Shown here piece by piece: positions 8,460 through 18,154 of a DNA stretch of 64,000 nt. Source of the DNA: Pseudoalteromonas citrea (lineage in GTDB: Bacteria; Pseudomonadota; Gammaproteobacteria; Enterobacterales; Alteromonadaceae); assembly GCF_000238375.3 (NCBI RefSeq), contig NZ_AHBZ03000012.1:434001-498000 (forward strand). Reading direction: 5' to 3'. The notes below the pieces were generated by a model. That model saw nothing but the letters and a program-made list of their open reading frames with translations, did no database searches and was not told the origin of the DNA. Each line of letters begins with the position of its first letter. Within the stretch, counting starts at the first letter, position 1. The position numbers and the translations under genes were made by a program.

Positions 8460-8948
8460 ATGCAAAAATTGACGCGCTTATTGGCAGCTGTGTTACTAAC
8501 CGTTTCGCCTTTAAGTTATGCCGATTTTGACTTTAAAGGTCCCGGCGAATTACGTTTCCCAACAGGTATGTCTGATGGATTTTACTTTGGGTTTGGGTGG
8601 GAAAAGGCAGAAAAAAAATTTCGTATTGGCCCAAAAAAATACGCTATGTCAGAGGTGCCCGAGTCATATTCAATCGCTATTACTTTAAATAAAGATGAAA
8701 GCAGTGTTTGGATCCAAGAGTTTTATCAAGGCTTTATTCAAGAGTTTGATTGGCAACTAGGTAACAACAAGCTCTCCCTTAAAAAAGGTGACTTTGGGAA
8801 AAGCGTTAAAGGCAGCTACGTTCTGAATCTCAATGGCATTGAGTATTTTTTTGAACGCAACAATATCAGTATTGATGTTGTGTTTGATAACGCAGATATT
8901 AAATATATAAAACTTGAAGGTGTTATAAAAAACATGGGTACAAAATAA
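8460..8948 (+). CDS. Secreted protein of unknown function
   Basis: I do not recognise this 162-residue protein. It has a clear signal peptide (LTRLLAAVLLTVSPLSYA, cut before DFDFKG) and a ribosome site AGGGA. The mature part has many beta-strands and aromatic residues: GFGWEKAEKKFRIGPKKYAM, then EFYQGFIQEFDWQLG, and GIEYFFERNN. It has no cysteines and no lipobox, so it is probably a soluble periplasmic or weakly membrane-associated beta protein. It is flanked by a convergent tyrR and a divergent thioesterase gene, neither of which suggests a role. Confidence 0.7.
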   Translation: MQKLTRLLAAVLLTVSPLSYADFDFKGPGELRFPTGMSDGFYFGFGWEKAEKKFRIGPKKYAMSEVPESYSIAITLNKDESSVWIQEFYQGFIQEFDWQLGNNKLSLKKGDFGKSVKGSYVLNLNGIEYFFERNNISIDVVFDNADIKYIKLEGVIKNMGTK

Positions 8949-8974
8949 CACCTTCATTGAATAATTTAAGTTAA

Positions 8975-10531
8975 TTACACTTTCACTGTCTTTCTGTTAA
9001 TGCCATATTCTCGCAGCTTATTTGCGACCGCAGTATGGCTTAATCCTAAACGCTTAGCCAATTGACGTGAACTTGGGTACGCTGGATATAACTTACGTAA
9101 TAATGTTGCTTCAAAGCGTTTCACAGCCTGCTCTAATGAGCCTTCGAAATCAGACTCTAAATACCCCAAGTCATGGGTAAATGTGGGTAATTGCATATGC
9201 TCAACACGCAATTGCTTGTCGTCTAGCAGTGACACAGCGCGATAAATTGAGTTTTCTAACTGCCGGATATTACCAGGCCACGGATACTGCTCTAAAAACT
9301 CCAAACAATCACCGTCTAGAGATGGAGCAACTTGGCCATTTTGTTGCGCGTATTTTTGGATAAAGTGCTCAGCTAATGGCCCAACATCAGCTTTTCTATC
9401 GCGTAATGGCGCAATTTCTAAAGTCAGTACATTGATCCGATAGTATAAGTCTTCCCGAAAGCTGCCCTCTTGTACCATCGCTGGTAAGTCTTTTTGCGTG
9501 GCTGCTACAATGCGTACATTCACTTTAACTTCGTTTTCATCGCCCACCTTTCTAAAGGTGCCGTCTTGTAAAAAGCGTAGTAACTTCGTTTGTAATTGGC
9601 GCGACATTTCGCCAACCTCATCAAGGAATACAGTGCCACCGTCAGCTTGTTCCAACACGCCGCGTTTTGGTGCTGCGTTGTCCTCATAACCTGCGTAACC
9701 AAACAGCTCAGATTCAGCTACATCATCAGGTAATGAAGCACAAGATAGCGCTATAAACGGTTTAAGTGAACGATTTGAAGCATAGTGACATGCTCTGGCA
9801 AGGAGTTCTTTACCGGTGCCCGTCTCCCCAGTAATTAATATAGGCGCTTCAAGCTGCGCCATTTTTCTCGCTTCACGTACCACACGGCGCATAGCTGTGC
9901 TGTGATTATGAATTGTTGCAAAGCTCTCTTGCCCATACCGCCTAAACGCACTTACTTGCTGCCCTAAACGGCTTTGTGATTTGATATTTATCACCGCACC
10001 TGCAAGTACATCACCTTCAGGCCCTTGAGGCACAGCAATAGGTAATATGTCAGCAATAAAGTCTTCACCACCGACTTCCACTCGCGTGGTTTGACCGAGC
10101 ACTTCTTTACCTTCCAGCCAGCGCGTAAAATTAAACCCTTTGAGCAAATTATTGATATTCTCACCAATAATCTCCGCATCAGGTAAATTAAGGTCTTTAC
10201 TGGCAGCATCATTGCAATGCCTCACCCACCCTTTTGCATCTATTGAAATTACGCCATCGGGCAGTGCGCTCAATAATGTATTCAACTCATTGTGTTCACG
10301 CTCAGAGGGTAAAAAAGCCGTTGTTCGGACATCTTCTACTCCATCGATCAAGCGAATTTCAGGCATGATTTTTTGAAACTGTTCAAATTCAATCGGTGGA
10401 AAACTAACGTACATTCTGCAATTAACAGAATCCACTTCAATACCTTTCAAATCAACATGGTAATTGACTAATATATTGAGTATTTCCTGAGCGATACCTA
10501 TCCGGTCTGCACAATGAATTTCAAGACGCAT
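8975..10531 (-). CDS. tyrR: Aromatic amino acid transcriptional regulator TyrR/PhhR
   Basis: This protein of about 518 residues matches TyrR end to end. An N-terminal ACT domain (MRLEIHCADRIGIAQEIL) is followed by a PAS domain (ALPDGVISIDAKGWVRHCN), an AAA+ domain with Walker A GETGTGKE at about 235-242 and Walker B TVFLDEVGEM, and a C-terminal Fis-like helix-turn-helix (SSRQLAKRLGLSHTAVANKL). The GAFTGA loop that contacts sigma-54 is missing (ESELFGYAGYED instead), as in true TyrR proteins, so it should work with sigma-70. The start at 10531 has GAGGAAC upstream and matches the family; the longer TTG start at 10558 is rejected. A TyrR-like box lies upstream at 10603-10620 and another before hpd, so self-control and control of tyrosine breakdown are likely. 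Confidence 0.93.
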   Translation of the reverse strand: MRLEIHCADRIGIAQEILNILVNYHVDLKGIEVDSVNCRMYVSFPPIEFEQFQKIMPEIRLIDGVEDVRTTAFLPSEREHNELNTLLSALPDGVISIDAKGWVRHCNDAASKDLNLPDAEIIGENINNLLKGFNFTRWLEGKEVLGQTTRVEVGGEDFIADILPIAVPQGPEGDVLAGAVINIKSQSRLGQQVSAFRRYGQESFATIHNHSTAMRRVVREARKMAQLEAPILITGETGTGKELLARACHYASNRSLKPFIALSCASLPDDVAESELFGYAGYEDNAAPKRGVLEQADGGTVFLDEVGEMSRQLQTKLLRFLQDGTFRKVGDENEVKVNVRIVAATQKDLPAMVQEGSFREDLYYRINVLTLEIAPLRDRKADVGPLAEHFIQKYAQQNGQVAPSLDGDCLEFLEQYPWPGNIRQLENSIYRAVSLLDDKQLRVEHMQLPTFTHDLGYLESDFEGSLEQAVKRFEATLLRKLYPAYPSSRQLAKRLGLSHTAVANKLREYGINRKTVKV

Positions 10532-10602
10532 TCGTTCCTCAAAGGGGGGTGTTATCAATTTAGCGCGATCATACTCTAAGAATAGTCACTGGACTAGAAA
10601 AA

Positions 10603-10620
10603 TGTAAACTATTTTGCACA
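10603..10620 (-). promoter_or_regulatory. TyrR-box-like operator upstream of tyrR
   Basis: TGTAAA-CTATTT-TGCACA matches the TyrR box TGTAAA-N6-TTTACA at ten of twelve positions, with the essential G and C fourteen bases apart. Read on the tyrR strand it is TGTGCA-N6-TTTACA, the same half-sites as the box before hpd. It lies about 70 bases upstream of the tyrR start. Confidence 0.6.
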
Positions 10621-10814
10621 ACTCGGTCTATACTGATAAATGTTATTGACGTAATTAGTAATTTTTGCCCCGACTTTTGTGCGTAATCCTATTCACTTAC
10701 CGTCGCATTAATAATAATTGTTTATTACATCTGTTGTTAAAGTAATAATTAAATTACAATACAAAAGGATGGATTTATGTATTAATAATGTTTTATTTTT
10801 AGGTCCGAGGTTAC

Positions 10815-13040
10815 ATGCATAGAATAAAAGTATGGTTATTTAATGTCGTTTTGGTGCTTTGCTTGACTGGCCTTATAGCCTGCTCAGTCGAAGATGCCTA
10901 TGAAACACCGCCAACAGAGCAGCAGCAGCAAGAACAACAGCAGCAAGATCAACAAGCCCAAACAACAGCTAATCTCACAATACGTGTAGTCGACTCAACT
11001 AATAACCCCATTGTAAACACCAATATTGAAGTATCTGGTAAAAGGGTCACTACTAATAGCAATGGAAATGCCGTGTTCGCAGATCTCAAACAGGGCAATT
11101 ATACGGTGGTTGCTGAAGCCGTTGGTTACACACCATCGACTGCCATTTATCGAATTATAGAAGATTCAGAACAGCGTACAATCGAACTCACCAACCAATC
11201 ATCACAACAAGCAACCTTAATGTTTGGTGGCGACACCATGTTTGGCCGCCGGTTTATGGACCCCAATTTAACCACCATGACTAACAATGTGCCCAATGCC
11301 AGTGATGCGCTTATTAATGAAACATCAGCAGCAAGCAGTTCGACCGCCATTGCACAATATATAAAACCGCTGTTTCGCATCGCTGATTTTAGTTCTGTCA
11401 ATTTAGAGTCGCCAGTATTGTCTAACCCAACTAGCGTTCACCCGACTAAAGAGTTCTCATTTTTTTCACTTCCAGCGACATTAGAAAGCTTGAAGGATAT
11501 TGGGGTAGACTATGTCGCGCTGGGTAATAACCATGTTTATGACTATTTAGCACCTGGATTGACCGATACATTAAAATACGTGAACGAAGCCGGGTTTCTG
11601 CATAGTGGTGCGGGTAACAATGCTGCACAAGCATACCAACCGTTGAGTACGCAAGTAAATGGCATCAGTTTAGGTTTAGTCTCTGCAACCTCTATTACAG
11701 GTAATGCCAATCCGATTAACTACATTGCAGAATTAGATAAAGGCGGGGCTGCGGATTTAACTAATGATGCACAATTAAACGACGCCCTGACCGAAGCTGC
11801 TGCAAACCATGATTTTGCAATTGTGCAAATGCATGGCGGTGATGAATACTCATTTTCGCCCACTCGATATATCACAAATCGTTTCGAATTTGCCTCTCGT
11901 CGTGCCGCGGATCTCGCGATTGCACATCACCCGCATGTTGCACAAGGGTTTGGAGTATATGGTTCAACACCCGCTATTTTAGGGTTAGGTAATTTAATCT
12001 TTGATCAAAACCGATTAGAAACTTTGTTAGGCGTCGCAGTCTCTGTCAATATTGACACGAGTGCGGCAGATAAAATCCAATACGCGAAAGCTTACCCTAT
12101 TTATATTGAAGATTATCAACCTCGTTTAGTGAGCGGTTTTTTAAGTCATTACTTATCAAGGAGACTGGCTGAATTTTCCGATGATAATGTCACAGTAAAA
12201 CCAAAATATGGCTATGCACAGGTCACGTTTCAAGGCTCAGAGGTTGCACCTATTAGCATAACAAAAACGATCTCACTTCCAGCAGGCCTAAATGTCGTCG
12301 ATTTACGAAACTACGCTCCCAGCGACGCATTTTTAGCACAGATAACAAGTAGCACAGCAACCACAGCACAATTTACACTTGGCAGAGATATCATGGTTTT
12401 TGGTGACTTTGAAGATTGGGATAACGATGATGACTTCGGAGAAACACTTCGTTGGAACCATGACGATGATGATGCCATGCCCTGCATTACCGGTGCGTAC
12501 CGCCACCAGCAAGGTATGTGCCTTACTAGAACGCAATTTGACAATACGCCATTGAAGTTACCATTTAGGCAAACAATCCGAACCATGCCCGTCACGCCTG
12601 CAGAAAGTGTCGCTGACGCTTATCACGAGTTAACACTCTTTGGCTATGCCAAAGGAGATAATGCGGGCACTGTTAATGCCGAAATTGCCATCACGACCGC
12701 AGAAGATGGCTTTGAATTTTCATCAAGTCGCATCCCTTTGTTTGAAGCGGCAAGTTACGACTGGACACCTTTTACACATCATTTTGAATTACCTGATGAT
12801 AACCAAGTATTAGGTCCTGAAAACTTACCTGCTAGAGGCGTTAATTTGGCATTGACACATGCCCCCCCTAACACAGGAGAAGCGACGCTAAATTTAGATG
12901 AAGTAGCCCTTATTTCATGGCAAAAACCCCTCACATTAACACAGTTGCAGTGGTCAAATAGCAAAATGCATGGCTTAGACTTTCTGCGTATAAACACGGA
13001 AGAGCCTATTACCTTAACACTGTCTTTTCGCAGATTTTAA
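10815..13040 (+). CDS. CapA/PgsA-type lipoprotein with extra N- and C-terminal domains
   Basis: This is the first gene of the seven-gene operon. It is a 741-residue lipoprotein (lipobox LIAC, Cys23), followed by a Gln-rich linker (TEQQQQEQQQQDQQ) and a carboxypeptidase-regulatory-like beta-sandwich (LTIRVVDSTNNPIVNTNIEV). The CapA/PgsA metallophosphatase-like domain spans about 135-460. Its motifs are FGGDTMFGRR, SVNLESPV, LGNNHVYDYL at about 236, MHGGDEYS, and HHPHVAQGFG at about 371, which together look like an intact metal site. The C-terminal 220 residues form a beta-rich, possibly jelly-roll domain with an acidic stretch near residue 540. In Bacillus, CapA/PgsA is membrane anchored and helps make or export poly-gamma-glutamate. 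Here it is lipid-anchored in the periplasm. The ribosome site GAGG is good. Its exact role is inferred. Confidence 0.85.
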   Translation: MHRIKVWLFNVVLVLCLTGLIACSVEDAYETPPTEQQQQEQQQQDQQAQTTANLTIRVVDSTNNPIVNTNIEVSGKRVTTNSNGNAVFADLKQGNYTVVAEAVGYTPSTAIYRIIEDSEQRTIELTNQSSQQATLMFGGDTMFGRRFMDPNLTTMTNNVPNASDALINETSAASSSTAIAQYIKPLFRIADFSSVNLESPVLSNPTSVHPTKEFSFFSLPATLESLKDIGVDYVALGNNHVYDYLAPGLTDTLKYVNEAGFLHSGAGNNAAQAYQPLSTQVNGISLGLVSATSITGNANPINYIAELDKGGAADLTNDAQLNDALTEAAANHDFAIVQMHGGDEYSFSPTRYITNRFEFASRRAADLAIAHHPHVAQGFGVYGSTPAILGLGNLIFDQNRLETLLGVAVSVNIDTSAADKIQYAKAYPIYIEDYQPRLVSGFLSHYLSRRLAEFSDDNVTVKPKYGYAQVTFQGSEVAPISITKTISLPAGLNVVDLRNYAPSDAFLAQITSSTATTAQFTLGRDIMVFGDFEDWDNDDDFGETLRWNHDDDDAMPCITGAYRHQQGMCLTRTQFDNTPLKLPFRQTIRTMPVTPAESVADAYHELTLFGYAKGDNAGTVNAEIAITTAEDGFEFSSSRIPLFEAASYDWTPFTHHFELPDDNQVLGPENLPARGVNLALTHAPPNTGEATLNLDEVALISWQKPLTLTQLQWSNSKMHGLDFLRINTEEPITLTLSFRRF

Positions 13041-13061
13041 GCATTAAGAGCGAGAAGTAGT

Positions 13062-15041
13062 ATGTCGATAAAACAACAATACTTTATCATCCGGCGTCAA
13101 AAAACATTCTGGCTTATGCTTAGCTTGGTTGCCTGCATGCTTACCCTAGAGTTGAGTGGGACTTTAGAAAAGTTAAATGCGCCCATTTATCACTTTTTAA
13201 ACGTTGTACAATCCGAACAAAAAACCAATATTGTCGTCATTGAAAGTGCTAATTTACACAGCGAGCACAACGCGTTAATAGAGAGCATTCGCAACCACTC
13301 ACCAAAAGCGATTATTGTTTTCTCAAATACCATTTTAAACAGTGCCAGTAATGAGAGTGATGGCGCCTTATATCCACACAAACAGACCAAGCAATGCTTA
13401 CCGCCAGTTGGCAGTTGGGTTGGCTATAACATTATCTTTGATAATCTTAGTGCAAAAGACTGTAATAATATTTGGCATACCATATTCTCCTCAAAGACGT
13501 TACCAGACAAAGCCCTCGTTAACTTCTCATTACAACCCCATGCGTTACCAAAATTTAATAGTTCTCGATTACTCACGGGCGACATATTACACTCGCAAAT
13601 TGAAAACAAAATTGTATTTCTTACCCAGTATTCTCATGGCTATGGGGTGCCATTAAAAGCGCCGAAACTCAGCCGTTTTCAAAACCCTGTATATTTACAT
13701 GCCTATGTTGCACATAGCCTTGAGCAAAATACCTTAGTCACTATCTTTGATGGCTGGCCGTCACTCGCTATTCAATTGGGGGTTATGCTAGTACTTTTGG
13801 TACTTTATCAAAAGTTTGGCATCAACACCGACCTAGCCATTGCGAGTACCTTGAATATAATTTGGTTAACAATTGCGTACTTGTCATTACGTTATGCGTA
13901 TATATTAATACCTGTAGGACAATTGATCACCTATACAATAATGACGCTGGCGTGGATGTTTTTTGCTAAAAAGTGGGTCGAAGAAGATGACTTACAAAGA
14001 ATAATTAACAACATACATCAACGTATGTTAGGTCGCTATTTGCCAAAATCGTTTGTTGAACAAAGCAACCCTTGGGATGCCATCATCGAATTAGTAAAAC
14101 AACAGCTCGACTTAGATAGAAGTATTTTTTTAGCCCGACAAGAAGGTGATCATCGTTTGTATGAAATCCGTGCGATAAATTGCCAATTATCCAATATTCA
14201 TGAAATGCGCCGCGATTATGAACGTGCGCCCTACTCAGATGCTATTAAACAATTTGGTGCCGTATGTATTACCCGCCCTTTCTTCGACAATATAACTGAA
14301 ACAGAAACACAGTATATGGTACCCCTGATGTATGCAGGTGATATTCGAGGGTTTTGGGCCATGACAGTCAGTACCAATGAACACTTTAATGAAGCCGCAT
14401 TTTTAAAAAATGTGAACCGATTTGCCAATCAAATTGGTGAATTGTTATTCCACTACCGAATATTTAGCGATCAAGATAGTGCCAGCAATAACGTGTTAAC
14501 GCGTACTCTGACCTTAAACTTAGAAAAGCCGTTGAGCCAAAAAATAAAGCTTTCTATCAACGAAATGGAGCAAAAGCTTACAACTCTCGAACATGTTTTT
14601 AATCAAGTCGGCTCCGCTACCATTTTATTCAATTTATTTGGCCAAGTGATTCAAACAAATCAAGCACTTGAGGCCCTTGCTCGCCAGCAAGGCTTAGTCA
14701 TTTTTGATATGACAGCGCTAGACCTGCTATCAAAAATTGGTCAATTAGATCATGATGTAGCTAAAGGAAAGCTGCGCTACTTAACATTACATAAAGGCGA
14801 ACTTTATCAGCCTGTTTTATTTGGCGAACAAGTCTACATTCTAGCAGTACGCACTATAGGCGCATCAGAAATAAAAAACAGTGCTGGCGACCCGTTTGAA
14901 GTAGGCGGTATTTTATTTGAGTTTATTAATATCTCAGACTTGGTGGCGCATTTAGATGACCCAAGCCTATTACTGTCACAATTATCTACCTTGACCCAAC
15001 AACAAGAAATACAAAAACAGTCCGAATGGGTATCTGATTAA
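13062..15041 (+). CDS. CHASE2-like membrane protein with PAS-like C-terminal region
   Basis: This is the second operon gene, 659 residues, 21 bases after the CapA-like gene. It has one membrane helix at about 15-33, a periplasmic domain of about 190 residues (TNIVVIESANLHSEHNALIESI and SPKAIIVFSNTIL, the alpha/beta pattern of CHASE2), then three membrane helices (about 230-310), which is the CHASE2 layout. The cytoplasmic part has a possible GAF-like region (about 340-470), a helix (LSINEMEQKLTTLEHVF) and a PAS-like region (SATILFNLFGQVIQTNQALEAL). CHASE2 normally feeds a kinase, cyclase or GGDEF domain, and none is present. It may pass an envelope signal directly to the synthase. CHASE2 similarity is by topology and motif, so it is moderately certain. 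Confidence 0.6.
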   Translation: MSIKQQYFIIRRQKTFWLMLSLVACMLTLELSGTLEKLNAPIYHFLNVVQSEQKTNIVVIESANLHSEHNALIESIRNHSPKAIIVFSNTILNSASNESDGALYPHKQTKQCLPPVGSWVGYNIIFDNLSAKDCNNIWHTIFSSKTLPDKALVNFSLQPHALPKFNSSRLLTGDILHSQIENKIVFLTQYSHGYGVPLKAPKLSRFQNPVYLHAYVAHSLEQNTLVTIFDGWPSLAIQLGVMLVLLVLYQKFGINTDLAIASTLNIIWLTIAYLSLRYAYILIPVGQLITYTIMTLAWMFFAKKWVEEDDLQRIINNIHQRMLGRYLPKSFVEQSNPWDAIIELVKQQLDLDRSIFLARQEGDHRLYEIRAINCQLSNIHEMRRDYERAPYSDAIKQFGAVCITRPFFDNITETETQYMVPLMYAGDIRGFWAMTVSTNEHFNEAAFLKNVNRFANQIGELLFHYRIFSDQDSASNNVLTRTLTLNLEKPLSQKIKLSINEMEQKLTTLEHVFNQVGSATILFNLFGQVIQTNQALEALARQQGLVIFDMTALDLLSKIGQLDHDVAKGKLRYLTLHKGELYQPVLFGEQVYILAVRTIGASEIKNSAGDPFEVGGILFEFINISDLVAHLDDPSLLLSQLSTLTQQQEIQKQSEWVSD

Positions 15042-18000
15042 TGGAGTGGATGTTCAATATATTCCCAAGCGGAGGTGGCCTGGGGCAATCGGTAATTACT
15101 ACCGTATGGGTTGGTATCGGGGTAGTCTGCTTTTTAAATCTACGCTTTGGTTTTCCGCTTACGGGCTTAGTCGTCCCCGGATATTTAGTGCCGCTTTTTA
15201 TCGTGAGTCCTACATCAGCCATTGTTATTCTGATAGAGGCCATTATTGTCTACTTGGTGATGAAACTATCCGCTAAAACAATGATGGAACGTTTTGGTTT
15301 TGCTGAAATGTTTGGCCGTGACCGCTTCTTTGCCATCATTTTGATCAGTATCTTAGTACGCGTTACCATGGATACCTTATTTTGGCCCACCATTGCAACT
15401 GCATTCTTTCAATGGGATATTACCTTTGACTATGCATCACAACTTTATAGTTTAGGCCTTGTTATCATCGCCCTTACCGCTAATGTAATGTGGAACGGGG
15501 GCTTTCGCTATGGTGCAAAAGTAACGCTTATCCAGTTGTTACTTACCTACTTGATAGTACGCTTTGTGCTTATGCCATACAGTAACTTTAGTATCGCCAA
15601 TTTGGCTATCATGTATGAAGCCGTTGCAGCATCTATCATCGCAGCGCCCAAAGCCTACATTATTTTAGTCATTACAGCCTTTATCGCATCGCGAGCCAAT
15701 ATAAAATATGGTTGGGAGTTTAATGGCATCATGCTGCCTGCTTTGTTGGCTTTGCAATTAATGCAGCCGAGCAAACTCATTACGTCATTTGCTGAAACCG
15801 CCGTTATTTTAATTATGGGTAGTGCGCTATTGCACTTTACTCGTTTACGTCATGCGAATTTTGAAGGTGCCCGTTTATTACTGTTTTTCTTTAATATTGG
15901 CTTTATCTATAAACTCATTCTCAACTATGTTGTGATCCAATATTATCCTAGCTTAAAGGTCACAGACACGTTTGCATTTGGCTATATGCTTTCAACTTTA
16001 TTGGCATTAAAAATATATCAAAAAAGTGCCTTAGGGTTAGTCATTCGCGCCACATTTCAAACATCCGTTGTCGGCGGGTTTATCGCCATCGCTATTGGCT
16101 TCGTCATTATGTTTGTGCCTTCCCTGTTTGGTTCGTCTCATATCAAGGAGCTACAAACTCAAAACGATGCCAGTGGCCTTACTCATATGATCAGTGAGTA
16201 TAAAAGTTACTTATATACCGATCAAAAAAACCAAATTGAAATCAGCCAATATCAACAAAGTCAGCAGTTACAACAATTTCAATCTGCAGTACGGATTTTA
16301 AACAGAGACCGGCAAAACCCGCAAATATTCAATGATGCCCGAGCAATGCTGATGAAGCTCGACTTCCAGCTACGCCAAGATGATAAATATATTTACATTC
16401 AAGATGCTAGAAAGCTTTCGCTCAGAGGCTTATTTATTATGGCAAAACAGCCAATATCAAAGCTTCTTATAACGGTACCTCACCCTTCATCAGAGCGCCT
16501 CGCGAGTGATGCTGCTGGCCTGCTATTCTCCCATCTTGAAAGTGGTTCATTGCTTTTTGGTACTCAACAAACTCAGTCTTTAAGTGCCAGCTCTTCTAGT
16601 CAACAAAGTAAGTATTACCAAGCATTTATTAATGCACTTGATACAGAGCAAATCCTGCAGGTCAGAGAAATTAATAATCGTAGTCAAAGTGTTTTAAATA
16701 GCAGCCCATTTGTACATCAATGCCAGTTATGGGCATACAATCAACTGCCTAATGCAATTAGCCAGAAAGAATTACGAGAATTACTTAGCTGTAATAACAG
16801 CGCATTTGGCTTAGCGAGTGCATTTGGTTTACCTAGCGGGCAATTTTTAGGACAGTTCTTAGAAGTATTTTTGACCACAGCCAATTACACATCATTAATG
16901 TCAAAAGTGGCGTTAGCCAATGGTCAAATAAACCAAACGCCAATCATTACGTCTAACGAATCTTTAGAAAGTGCTATTGAGCGCTATATTCCTCATATTA
17001 GTGCTAAGGGCAGTGGTCACTTTCAGTTACTTTCCAATAATGAGGCCGCACTGTGGGAGTTTGAAATCCTTCGCCCACTCTACATTTTAGCTGACGGCTT
17101 AAACACACGGGTACTTAACGACAACATAAAAAACAGACTAAACCAAATCAATAATATCGCCAAAATGGTAGGCTACGAACTGACCTTAATGAACTCCCCA
17201 CAGGGTCGTTACCTGATGGTTGCCCCAATACCTGAGCAACAGTTTTTTGAGCGCGGGCAAGGGATTTACTTCATAAATTTAAACCCAGCTAAATCATTAA
17301 ATATTCAAGTACCCCGCCCTTTGTTTGAAAGTAATACTCTAAAATTTTCGGCTAAATTGTTTTCTCATATGCAAGGTAAAATACTCTCGGTCGCGGGGGC
17401 TCATCCATATGCAAACCCCAGTGCTAACGTAATGACTCCAGCTAACGTTAAGTCTTTATTCAACATTGTGCATCAGAGTGCGTTAAGGCATGACTTTGAT
17501 AAAGGCATAATGAACTTACAAATACGCAGTCATAGTGCACCTTCTCACATTCGACCCAGTGCTATTGCATTTCAATTTACACACCCTCATTCTCGACAGA
17601 ACCACATTCTTAGAGATTTGCGTAAAGCACTGACCAAACTTGGTGTAGCGCACCAAGTTGTTGAAGGACAAACTGCAACCCGAGGTCTTGAACTTGGTAC
17701 CTCGCCGCAAACGGGCTATCAACTATTTGCACCCAATAGCGAATTAGCTACATTGTGGCTCGCATCAGACTTTAAACAACACTTCTCCATTTCTGAACAA
17801 GCACTATTGCAAAGACTGCTAGCAATTTCAGAGGTCGCCCAATTAACCAATTTAACACTGACAACACTGGGCCCATATGACTGGACAAAGATACCCAAAG
17901 AAGACCTTCATCAGCTACGAAAAATAACCAGCGAGTACGCCATATCACAGCATTTACCGCTGCTGACACATTACTGTCAAGTGTATAGTCGCTGCACGAT

Positions 18001-18154
18001 ACAGGCAACACGATTACAACCAGAGAATGAACTGGCCATTGCATTCAAAAAAAGTAATGCGTTAATAGCACTGTATTTACCTACCAGAAATAAACTCATT
18101 GACCAAGCCATGTATCAAGCCGCCATAAGTGGAGGTAAACATGTATTACATTAA
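15041..18154 (+). CDS. CapC/PgsC-type membrane protein, duplicated core fused to a large soluble tail
   Basis: This is a 1037-residue protein whose ATG overlaps the previous stop. Bacillus PgsC is about 150 residues. Here residues 10-160 carry the CapC signature (LRFGFPLTGLVVPGYLVPL at about 44) and residues 205-345 repeat the plan (KYGWEFNGIMLPALLALQL at about 229, then FNIGFIYKLILNYVV). A last helix ends near 372 (GFVIMFVPSLFG). The following 660 residues are soluble and hold two regions that resemble the hydrolase-like lipoprotein encoded at 20404-21156: VPHPSSE at 479-485, and VPRPLFE at 757-763 with QIRSHS at 827-832. CapC works with CapB to make and export poly-gamma-glutamate. The fused tail is not part of the known family. 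I am confident of the CapC assignment and moderately so of the repeats. Confidence 0.85.
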   Translation: MEWMFNIFPSGGGLGQSVITTVWVGIGVVCFLNLRFGFPLTGLVVPGYLVPLFIVSPTSAIVILIEAIIVYLVMKLSAKTMMERFGFAEMFGRDRFFAIILISILVRVTMDTLFWPTIATAFFQWDITFDYASQLYSLGLVIIALTANVMWNGGFRYGAKVTLIQLLLTYLIVRFVLMPYSNFSIANLAIMYEAVAASIIAAPKAYIILVITAFIASRANIKYGWEFNGIMLPALLALQLMQPSKLITSFAETAVILIMGSALLHFTRLRHANFEGARLLLFFFNIGFIYKLILNYVVIQYYPSLKVTDTFAFGYMLSTLLALKIYQKSALGLVIRATFQTSVVGGFIAIAIGFVIMFVPSLFGSSHIKELQTQNDASGLTHMISEYKSYLYTDQKNQIEISQYQQSQQLQQFQSAVRILNRDRQNPQIFNDARAMLMKLDFQLRQDDKYIYIQDARKLSLRGLFIMAKQPISKLLITVPHPSSERLASDAAGLLFSHLESGSLLFGTQQTQSLSASSSSQQSKYYQAFINALDTEQILQVREINNRSQSVLNSSPFVHQCQLWAYNQLPNAISQKELRELLSCNNSAFGLASAFGLPSGQFLGQFLEVFLTTANYTSLMSKVALANGQINQTPIITSNESLESAIERYIPHISAKGSGHFQLLSNNEAALWEFEILRPLYILADGLNTRVLNDNIKNRLNQINNIAKMVGYELTLMNSPQGRYLMVAPIPEQQFFERGQGIYFINLNPAKSLNIQVPRPLFESNTLKFSAKLFSHMQGKILSVAGAHPYANPSANVMTPANVKSLFNIVHQSALRHDFDKGIMNLQIRSHSAPSHIRPSAIAFQFTHPHSRQNHILRDLRKALTKLGVAHQVVEGQTATRGLELGTSPQTGYQLFAPNSELATLWLASDFKQHFSISEQALLQRLLAISEVAQLTNLTLTTLGPYDWTKIPKEDLHQLRKITSEYAISQHLPLLTHYCQVYSRCTIQATRLQPENELAIAFKKSNALIALYLPTRNKLIDQAMYQAAISGGKHVLH

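Noticed and set aside
10558-10558. TTG start giving a longer TyrR
   Set aside because: Homology and a good ribosome site (GAGGAAC) place the start at 10531; the upstream nine codons are leader.
10921-10960. CAG/CAA repeat as a phase-variable tract
   Set aside because: It encodes a Gln-rich linker but the codons are mixed and interrupted, so slippage is not expected.
12311-12595. Minus-strand frames opposite the CapA-like gene
   Set aside because: Ser- and Cys-rich translations with no motif; typical shadows of the coding strand.
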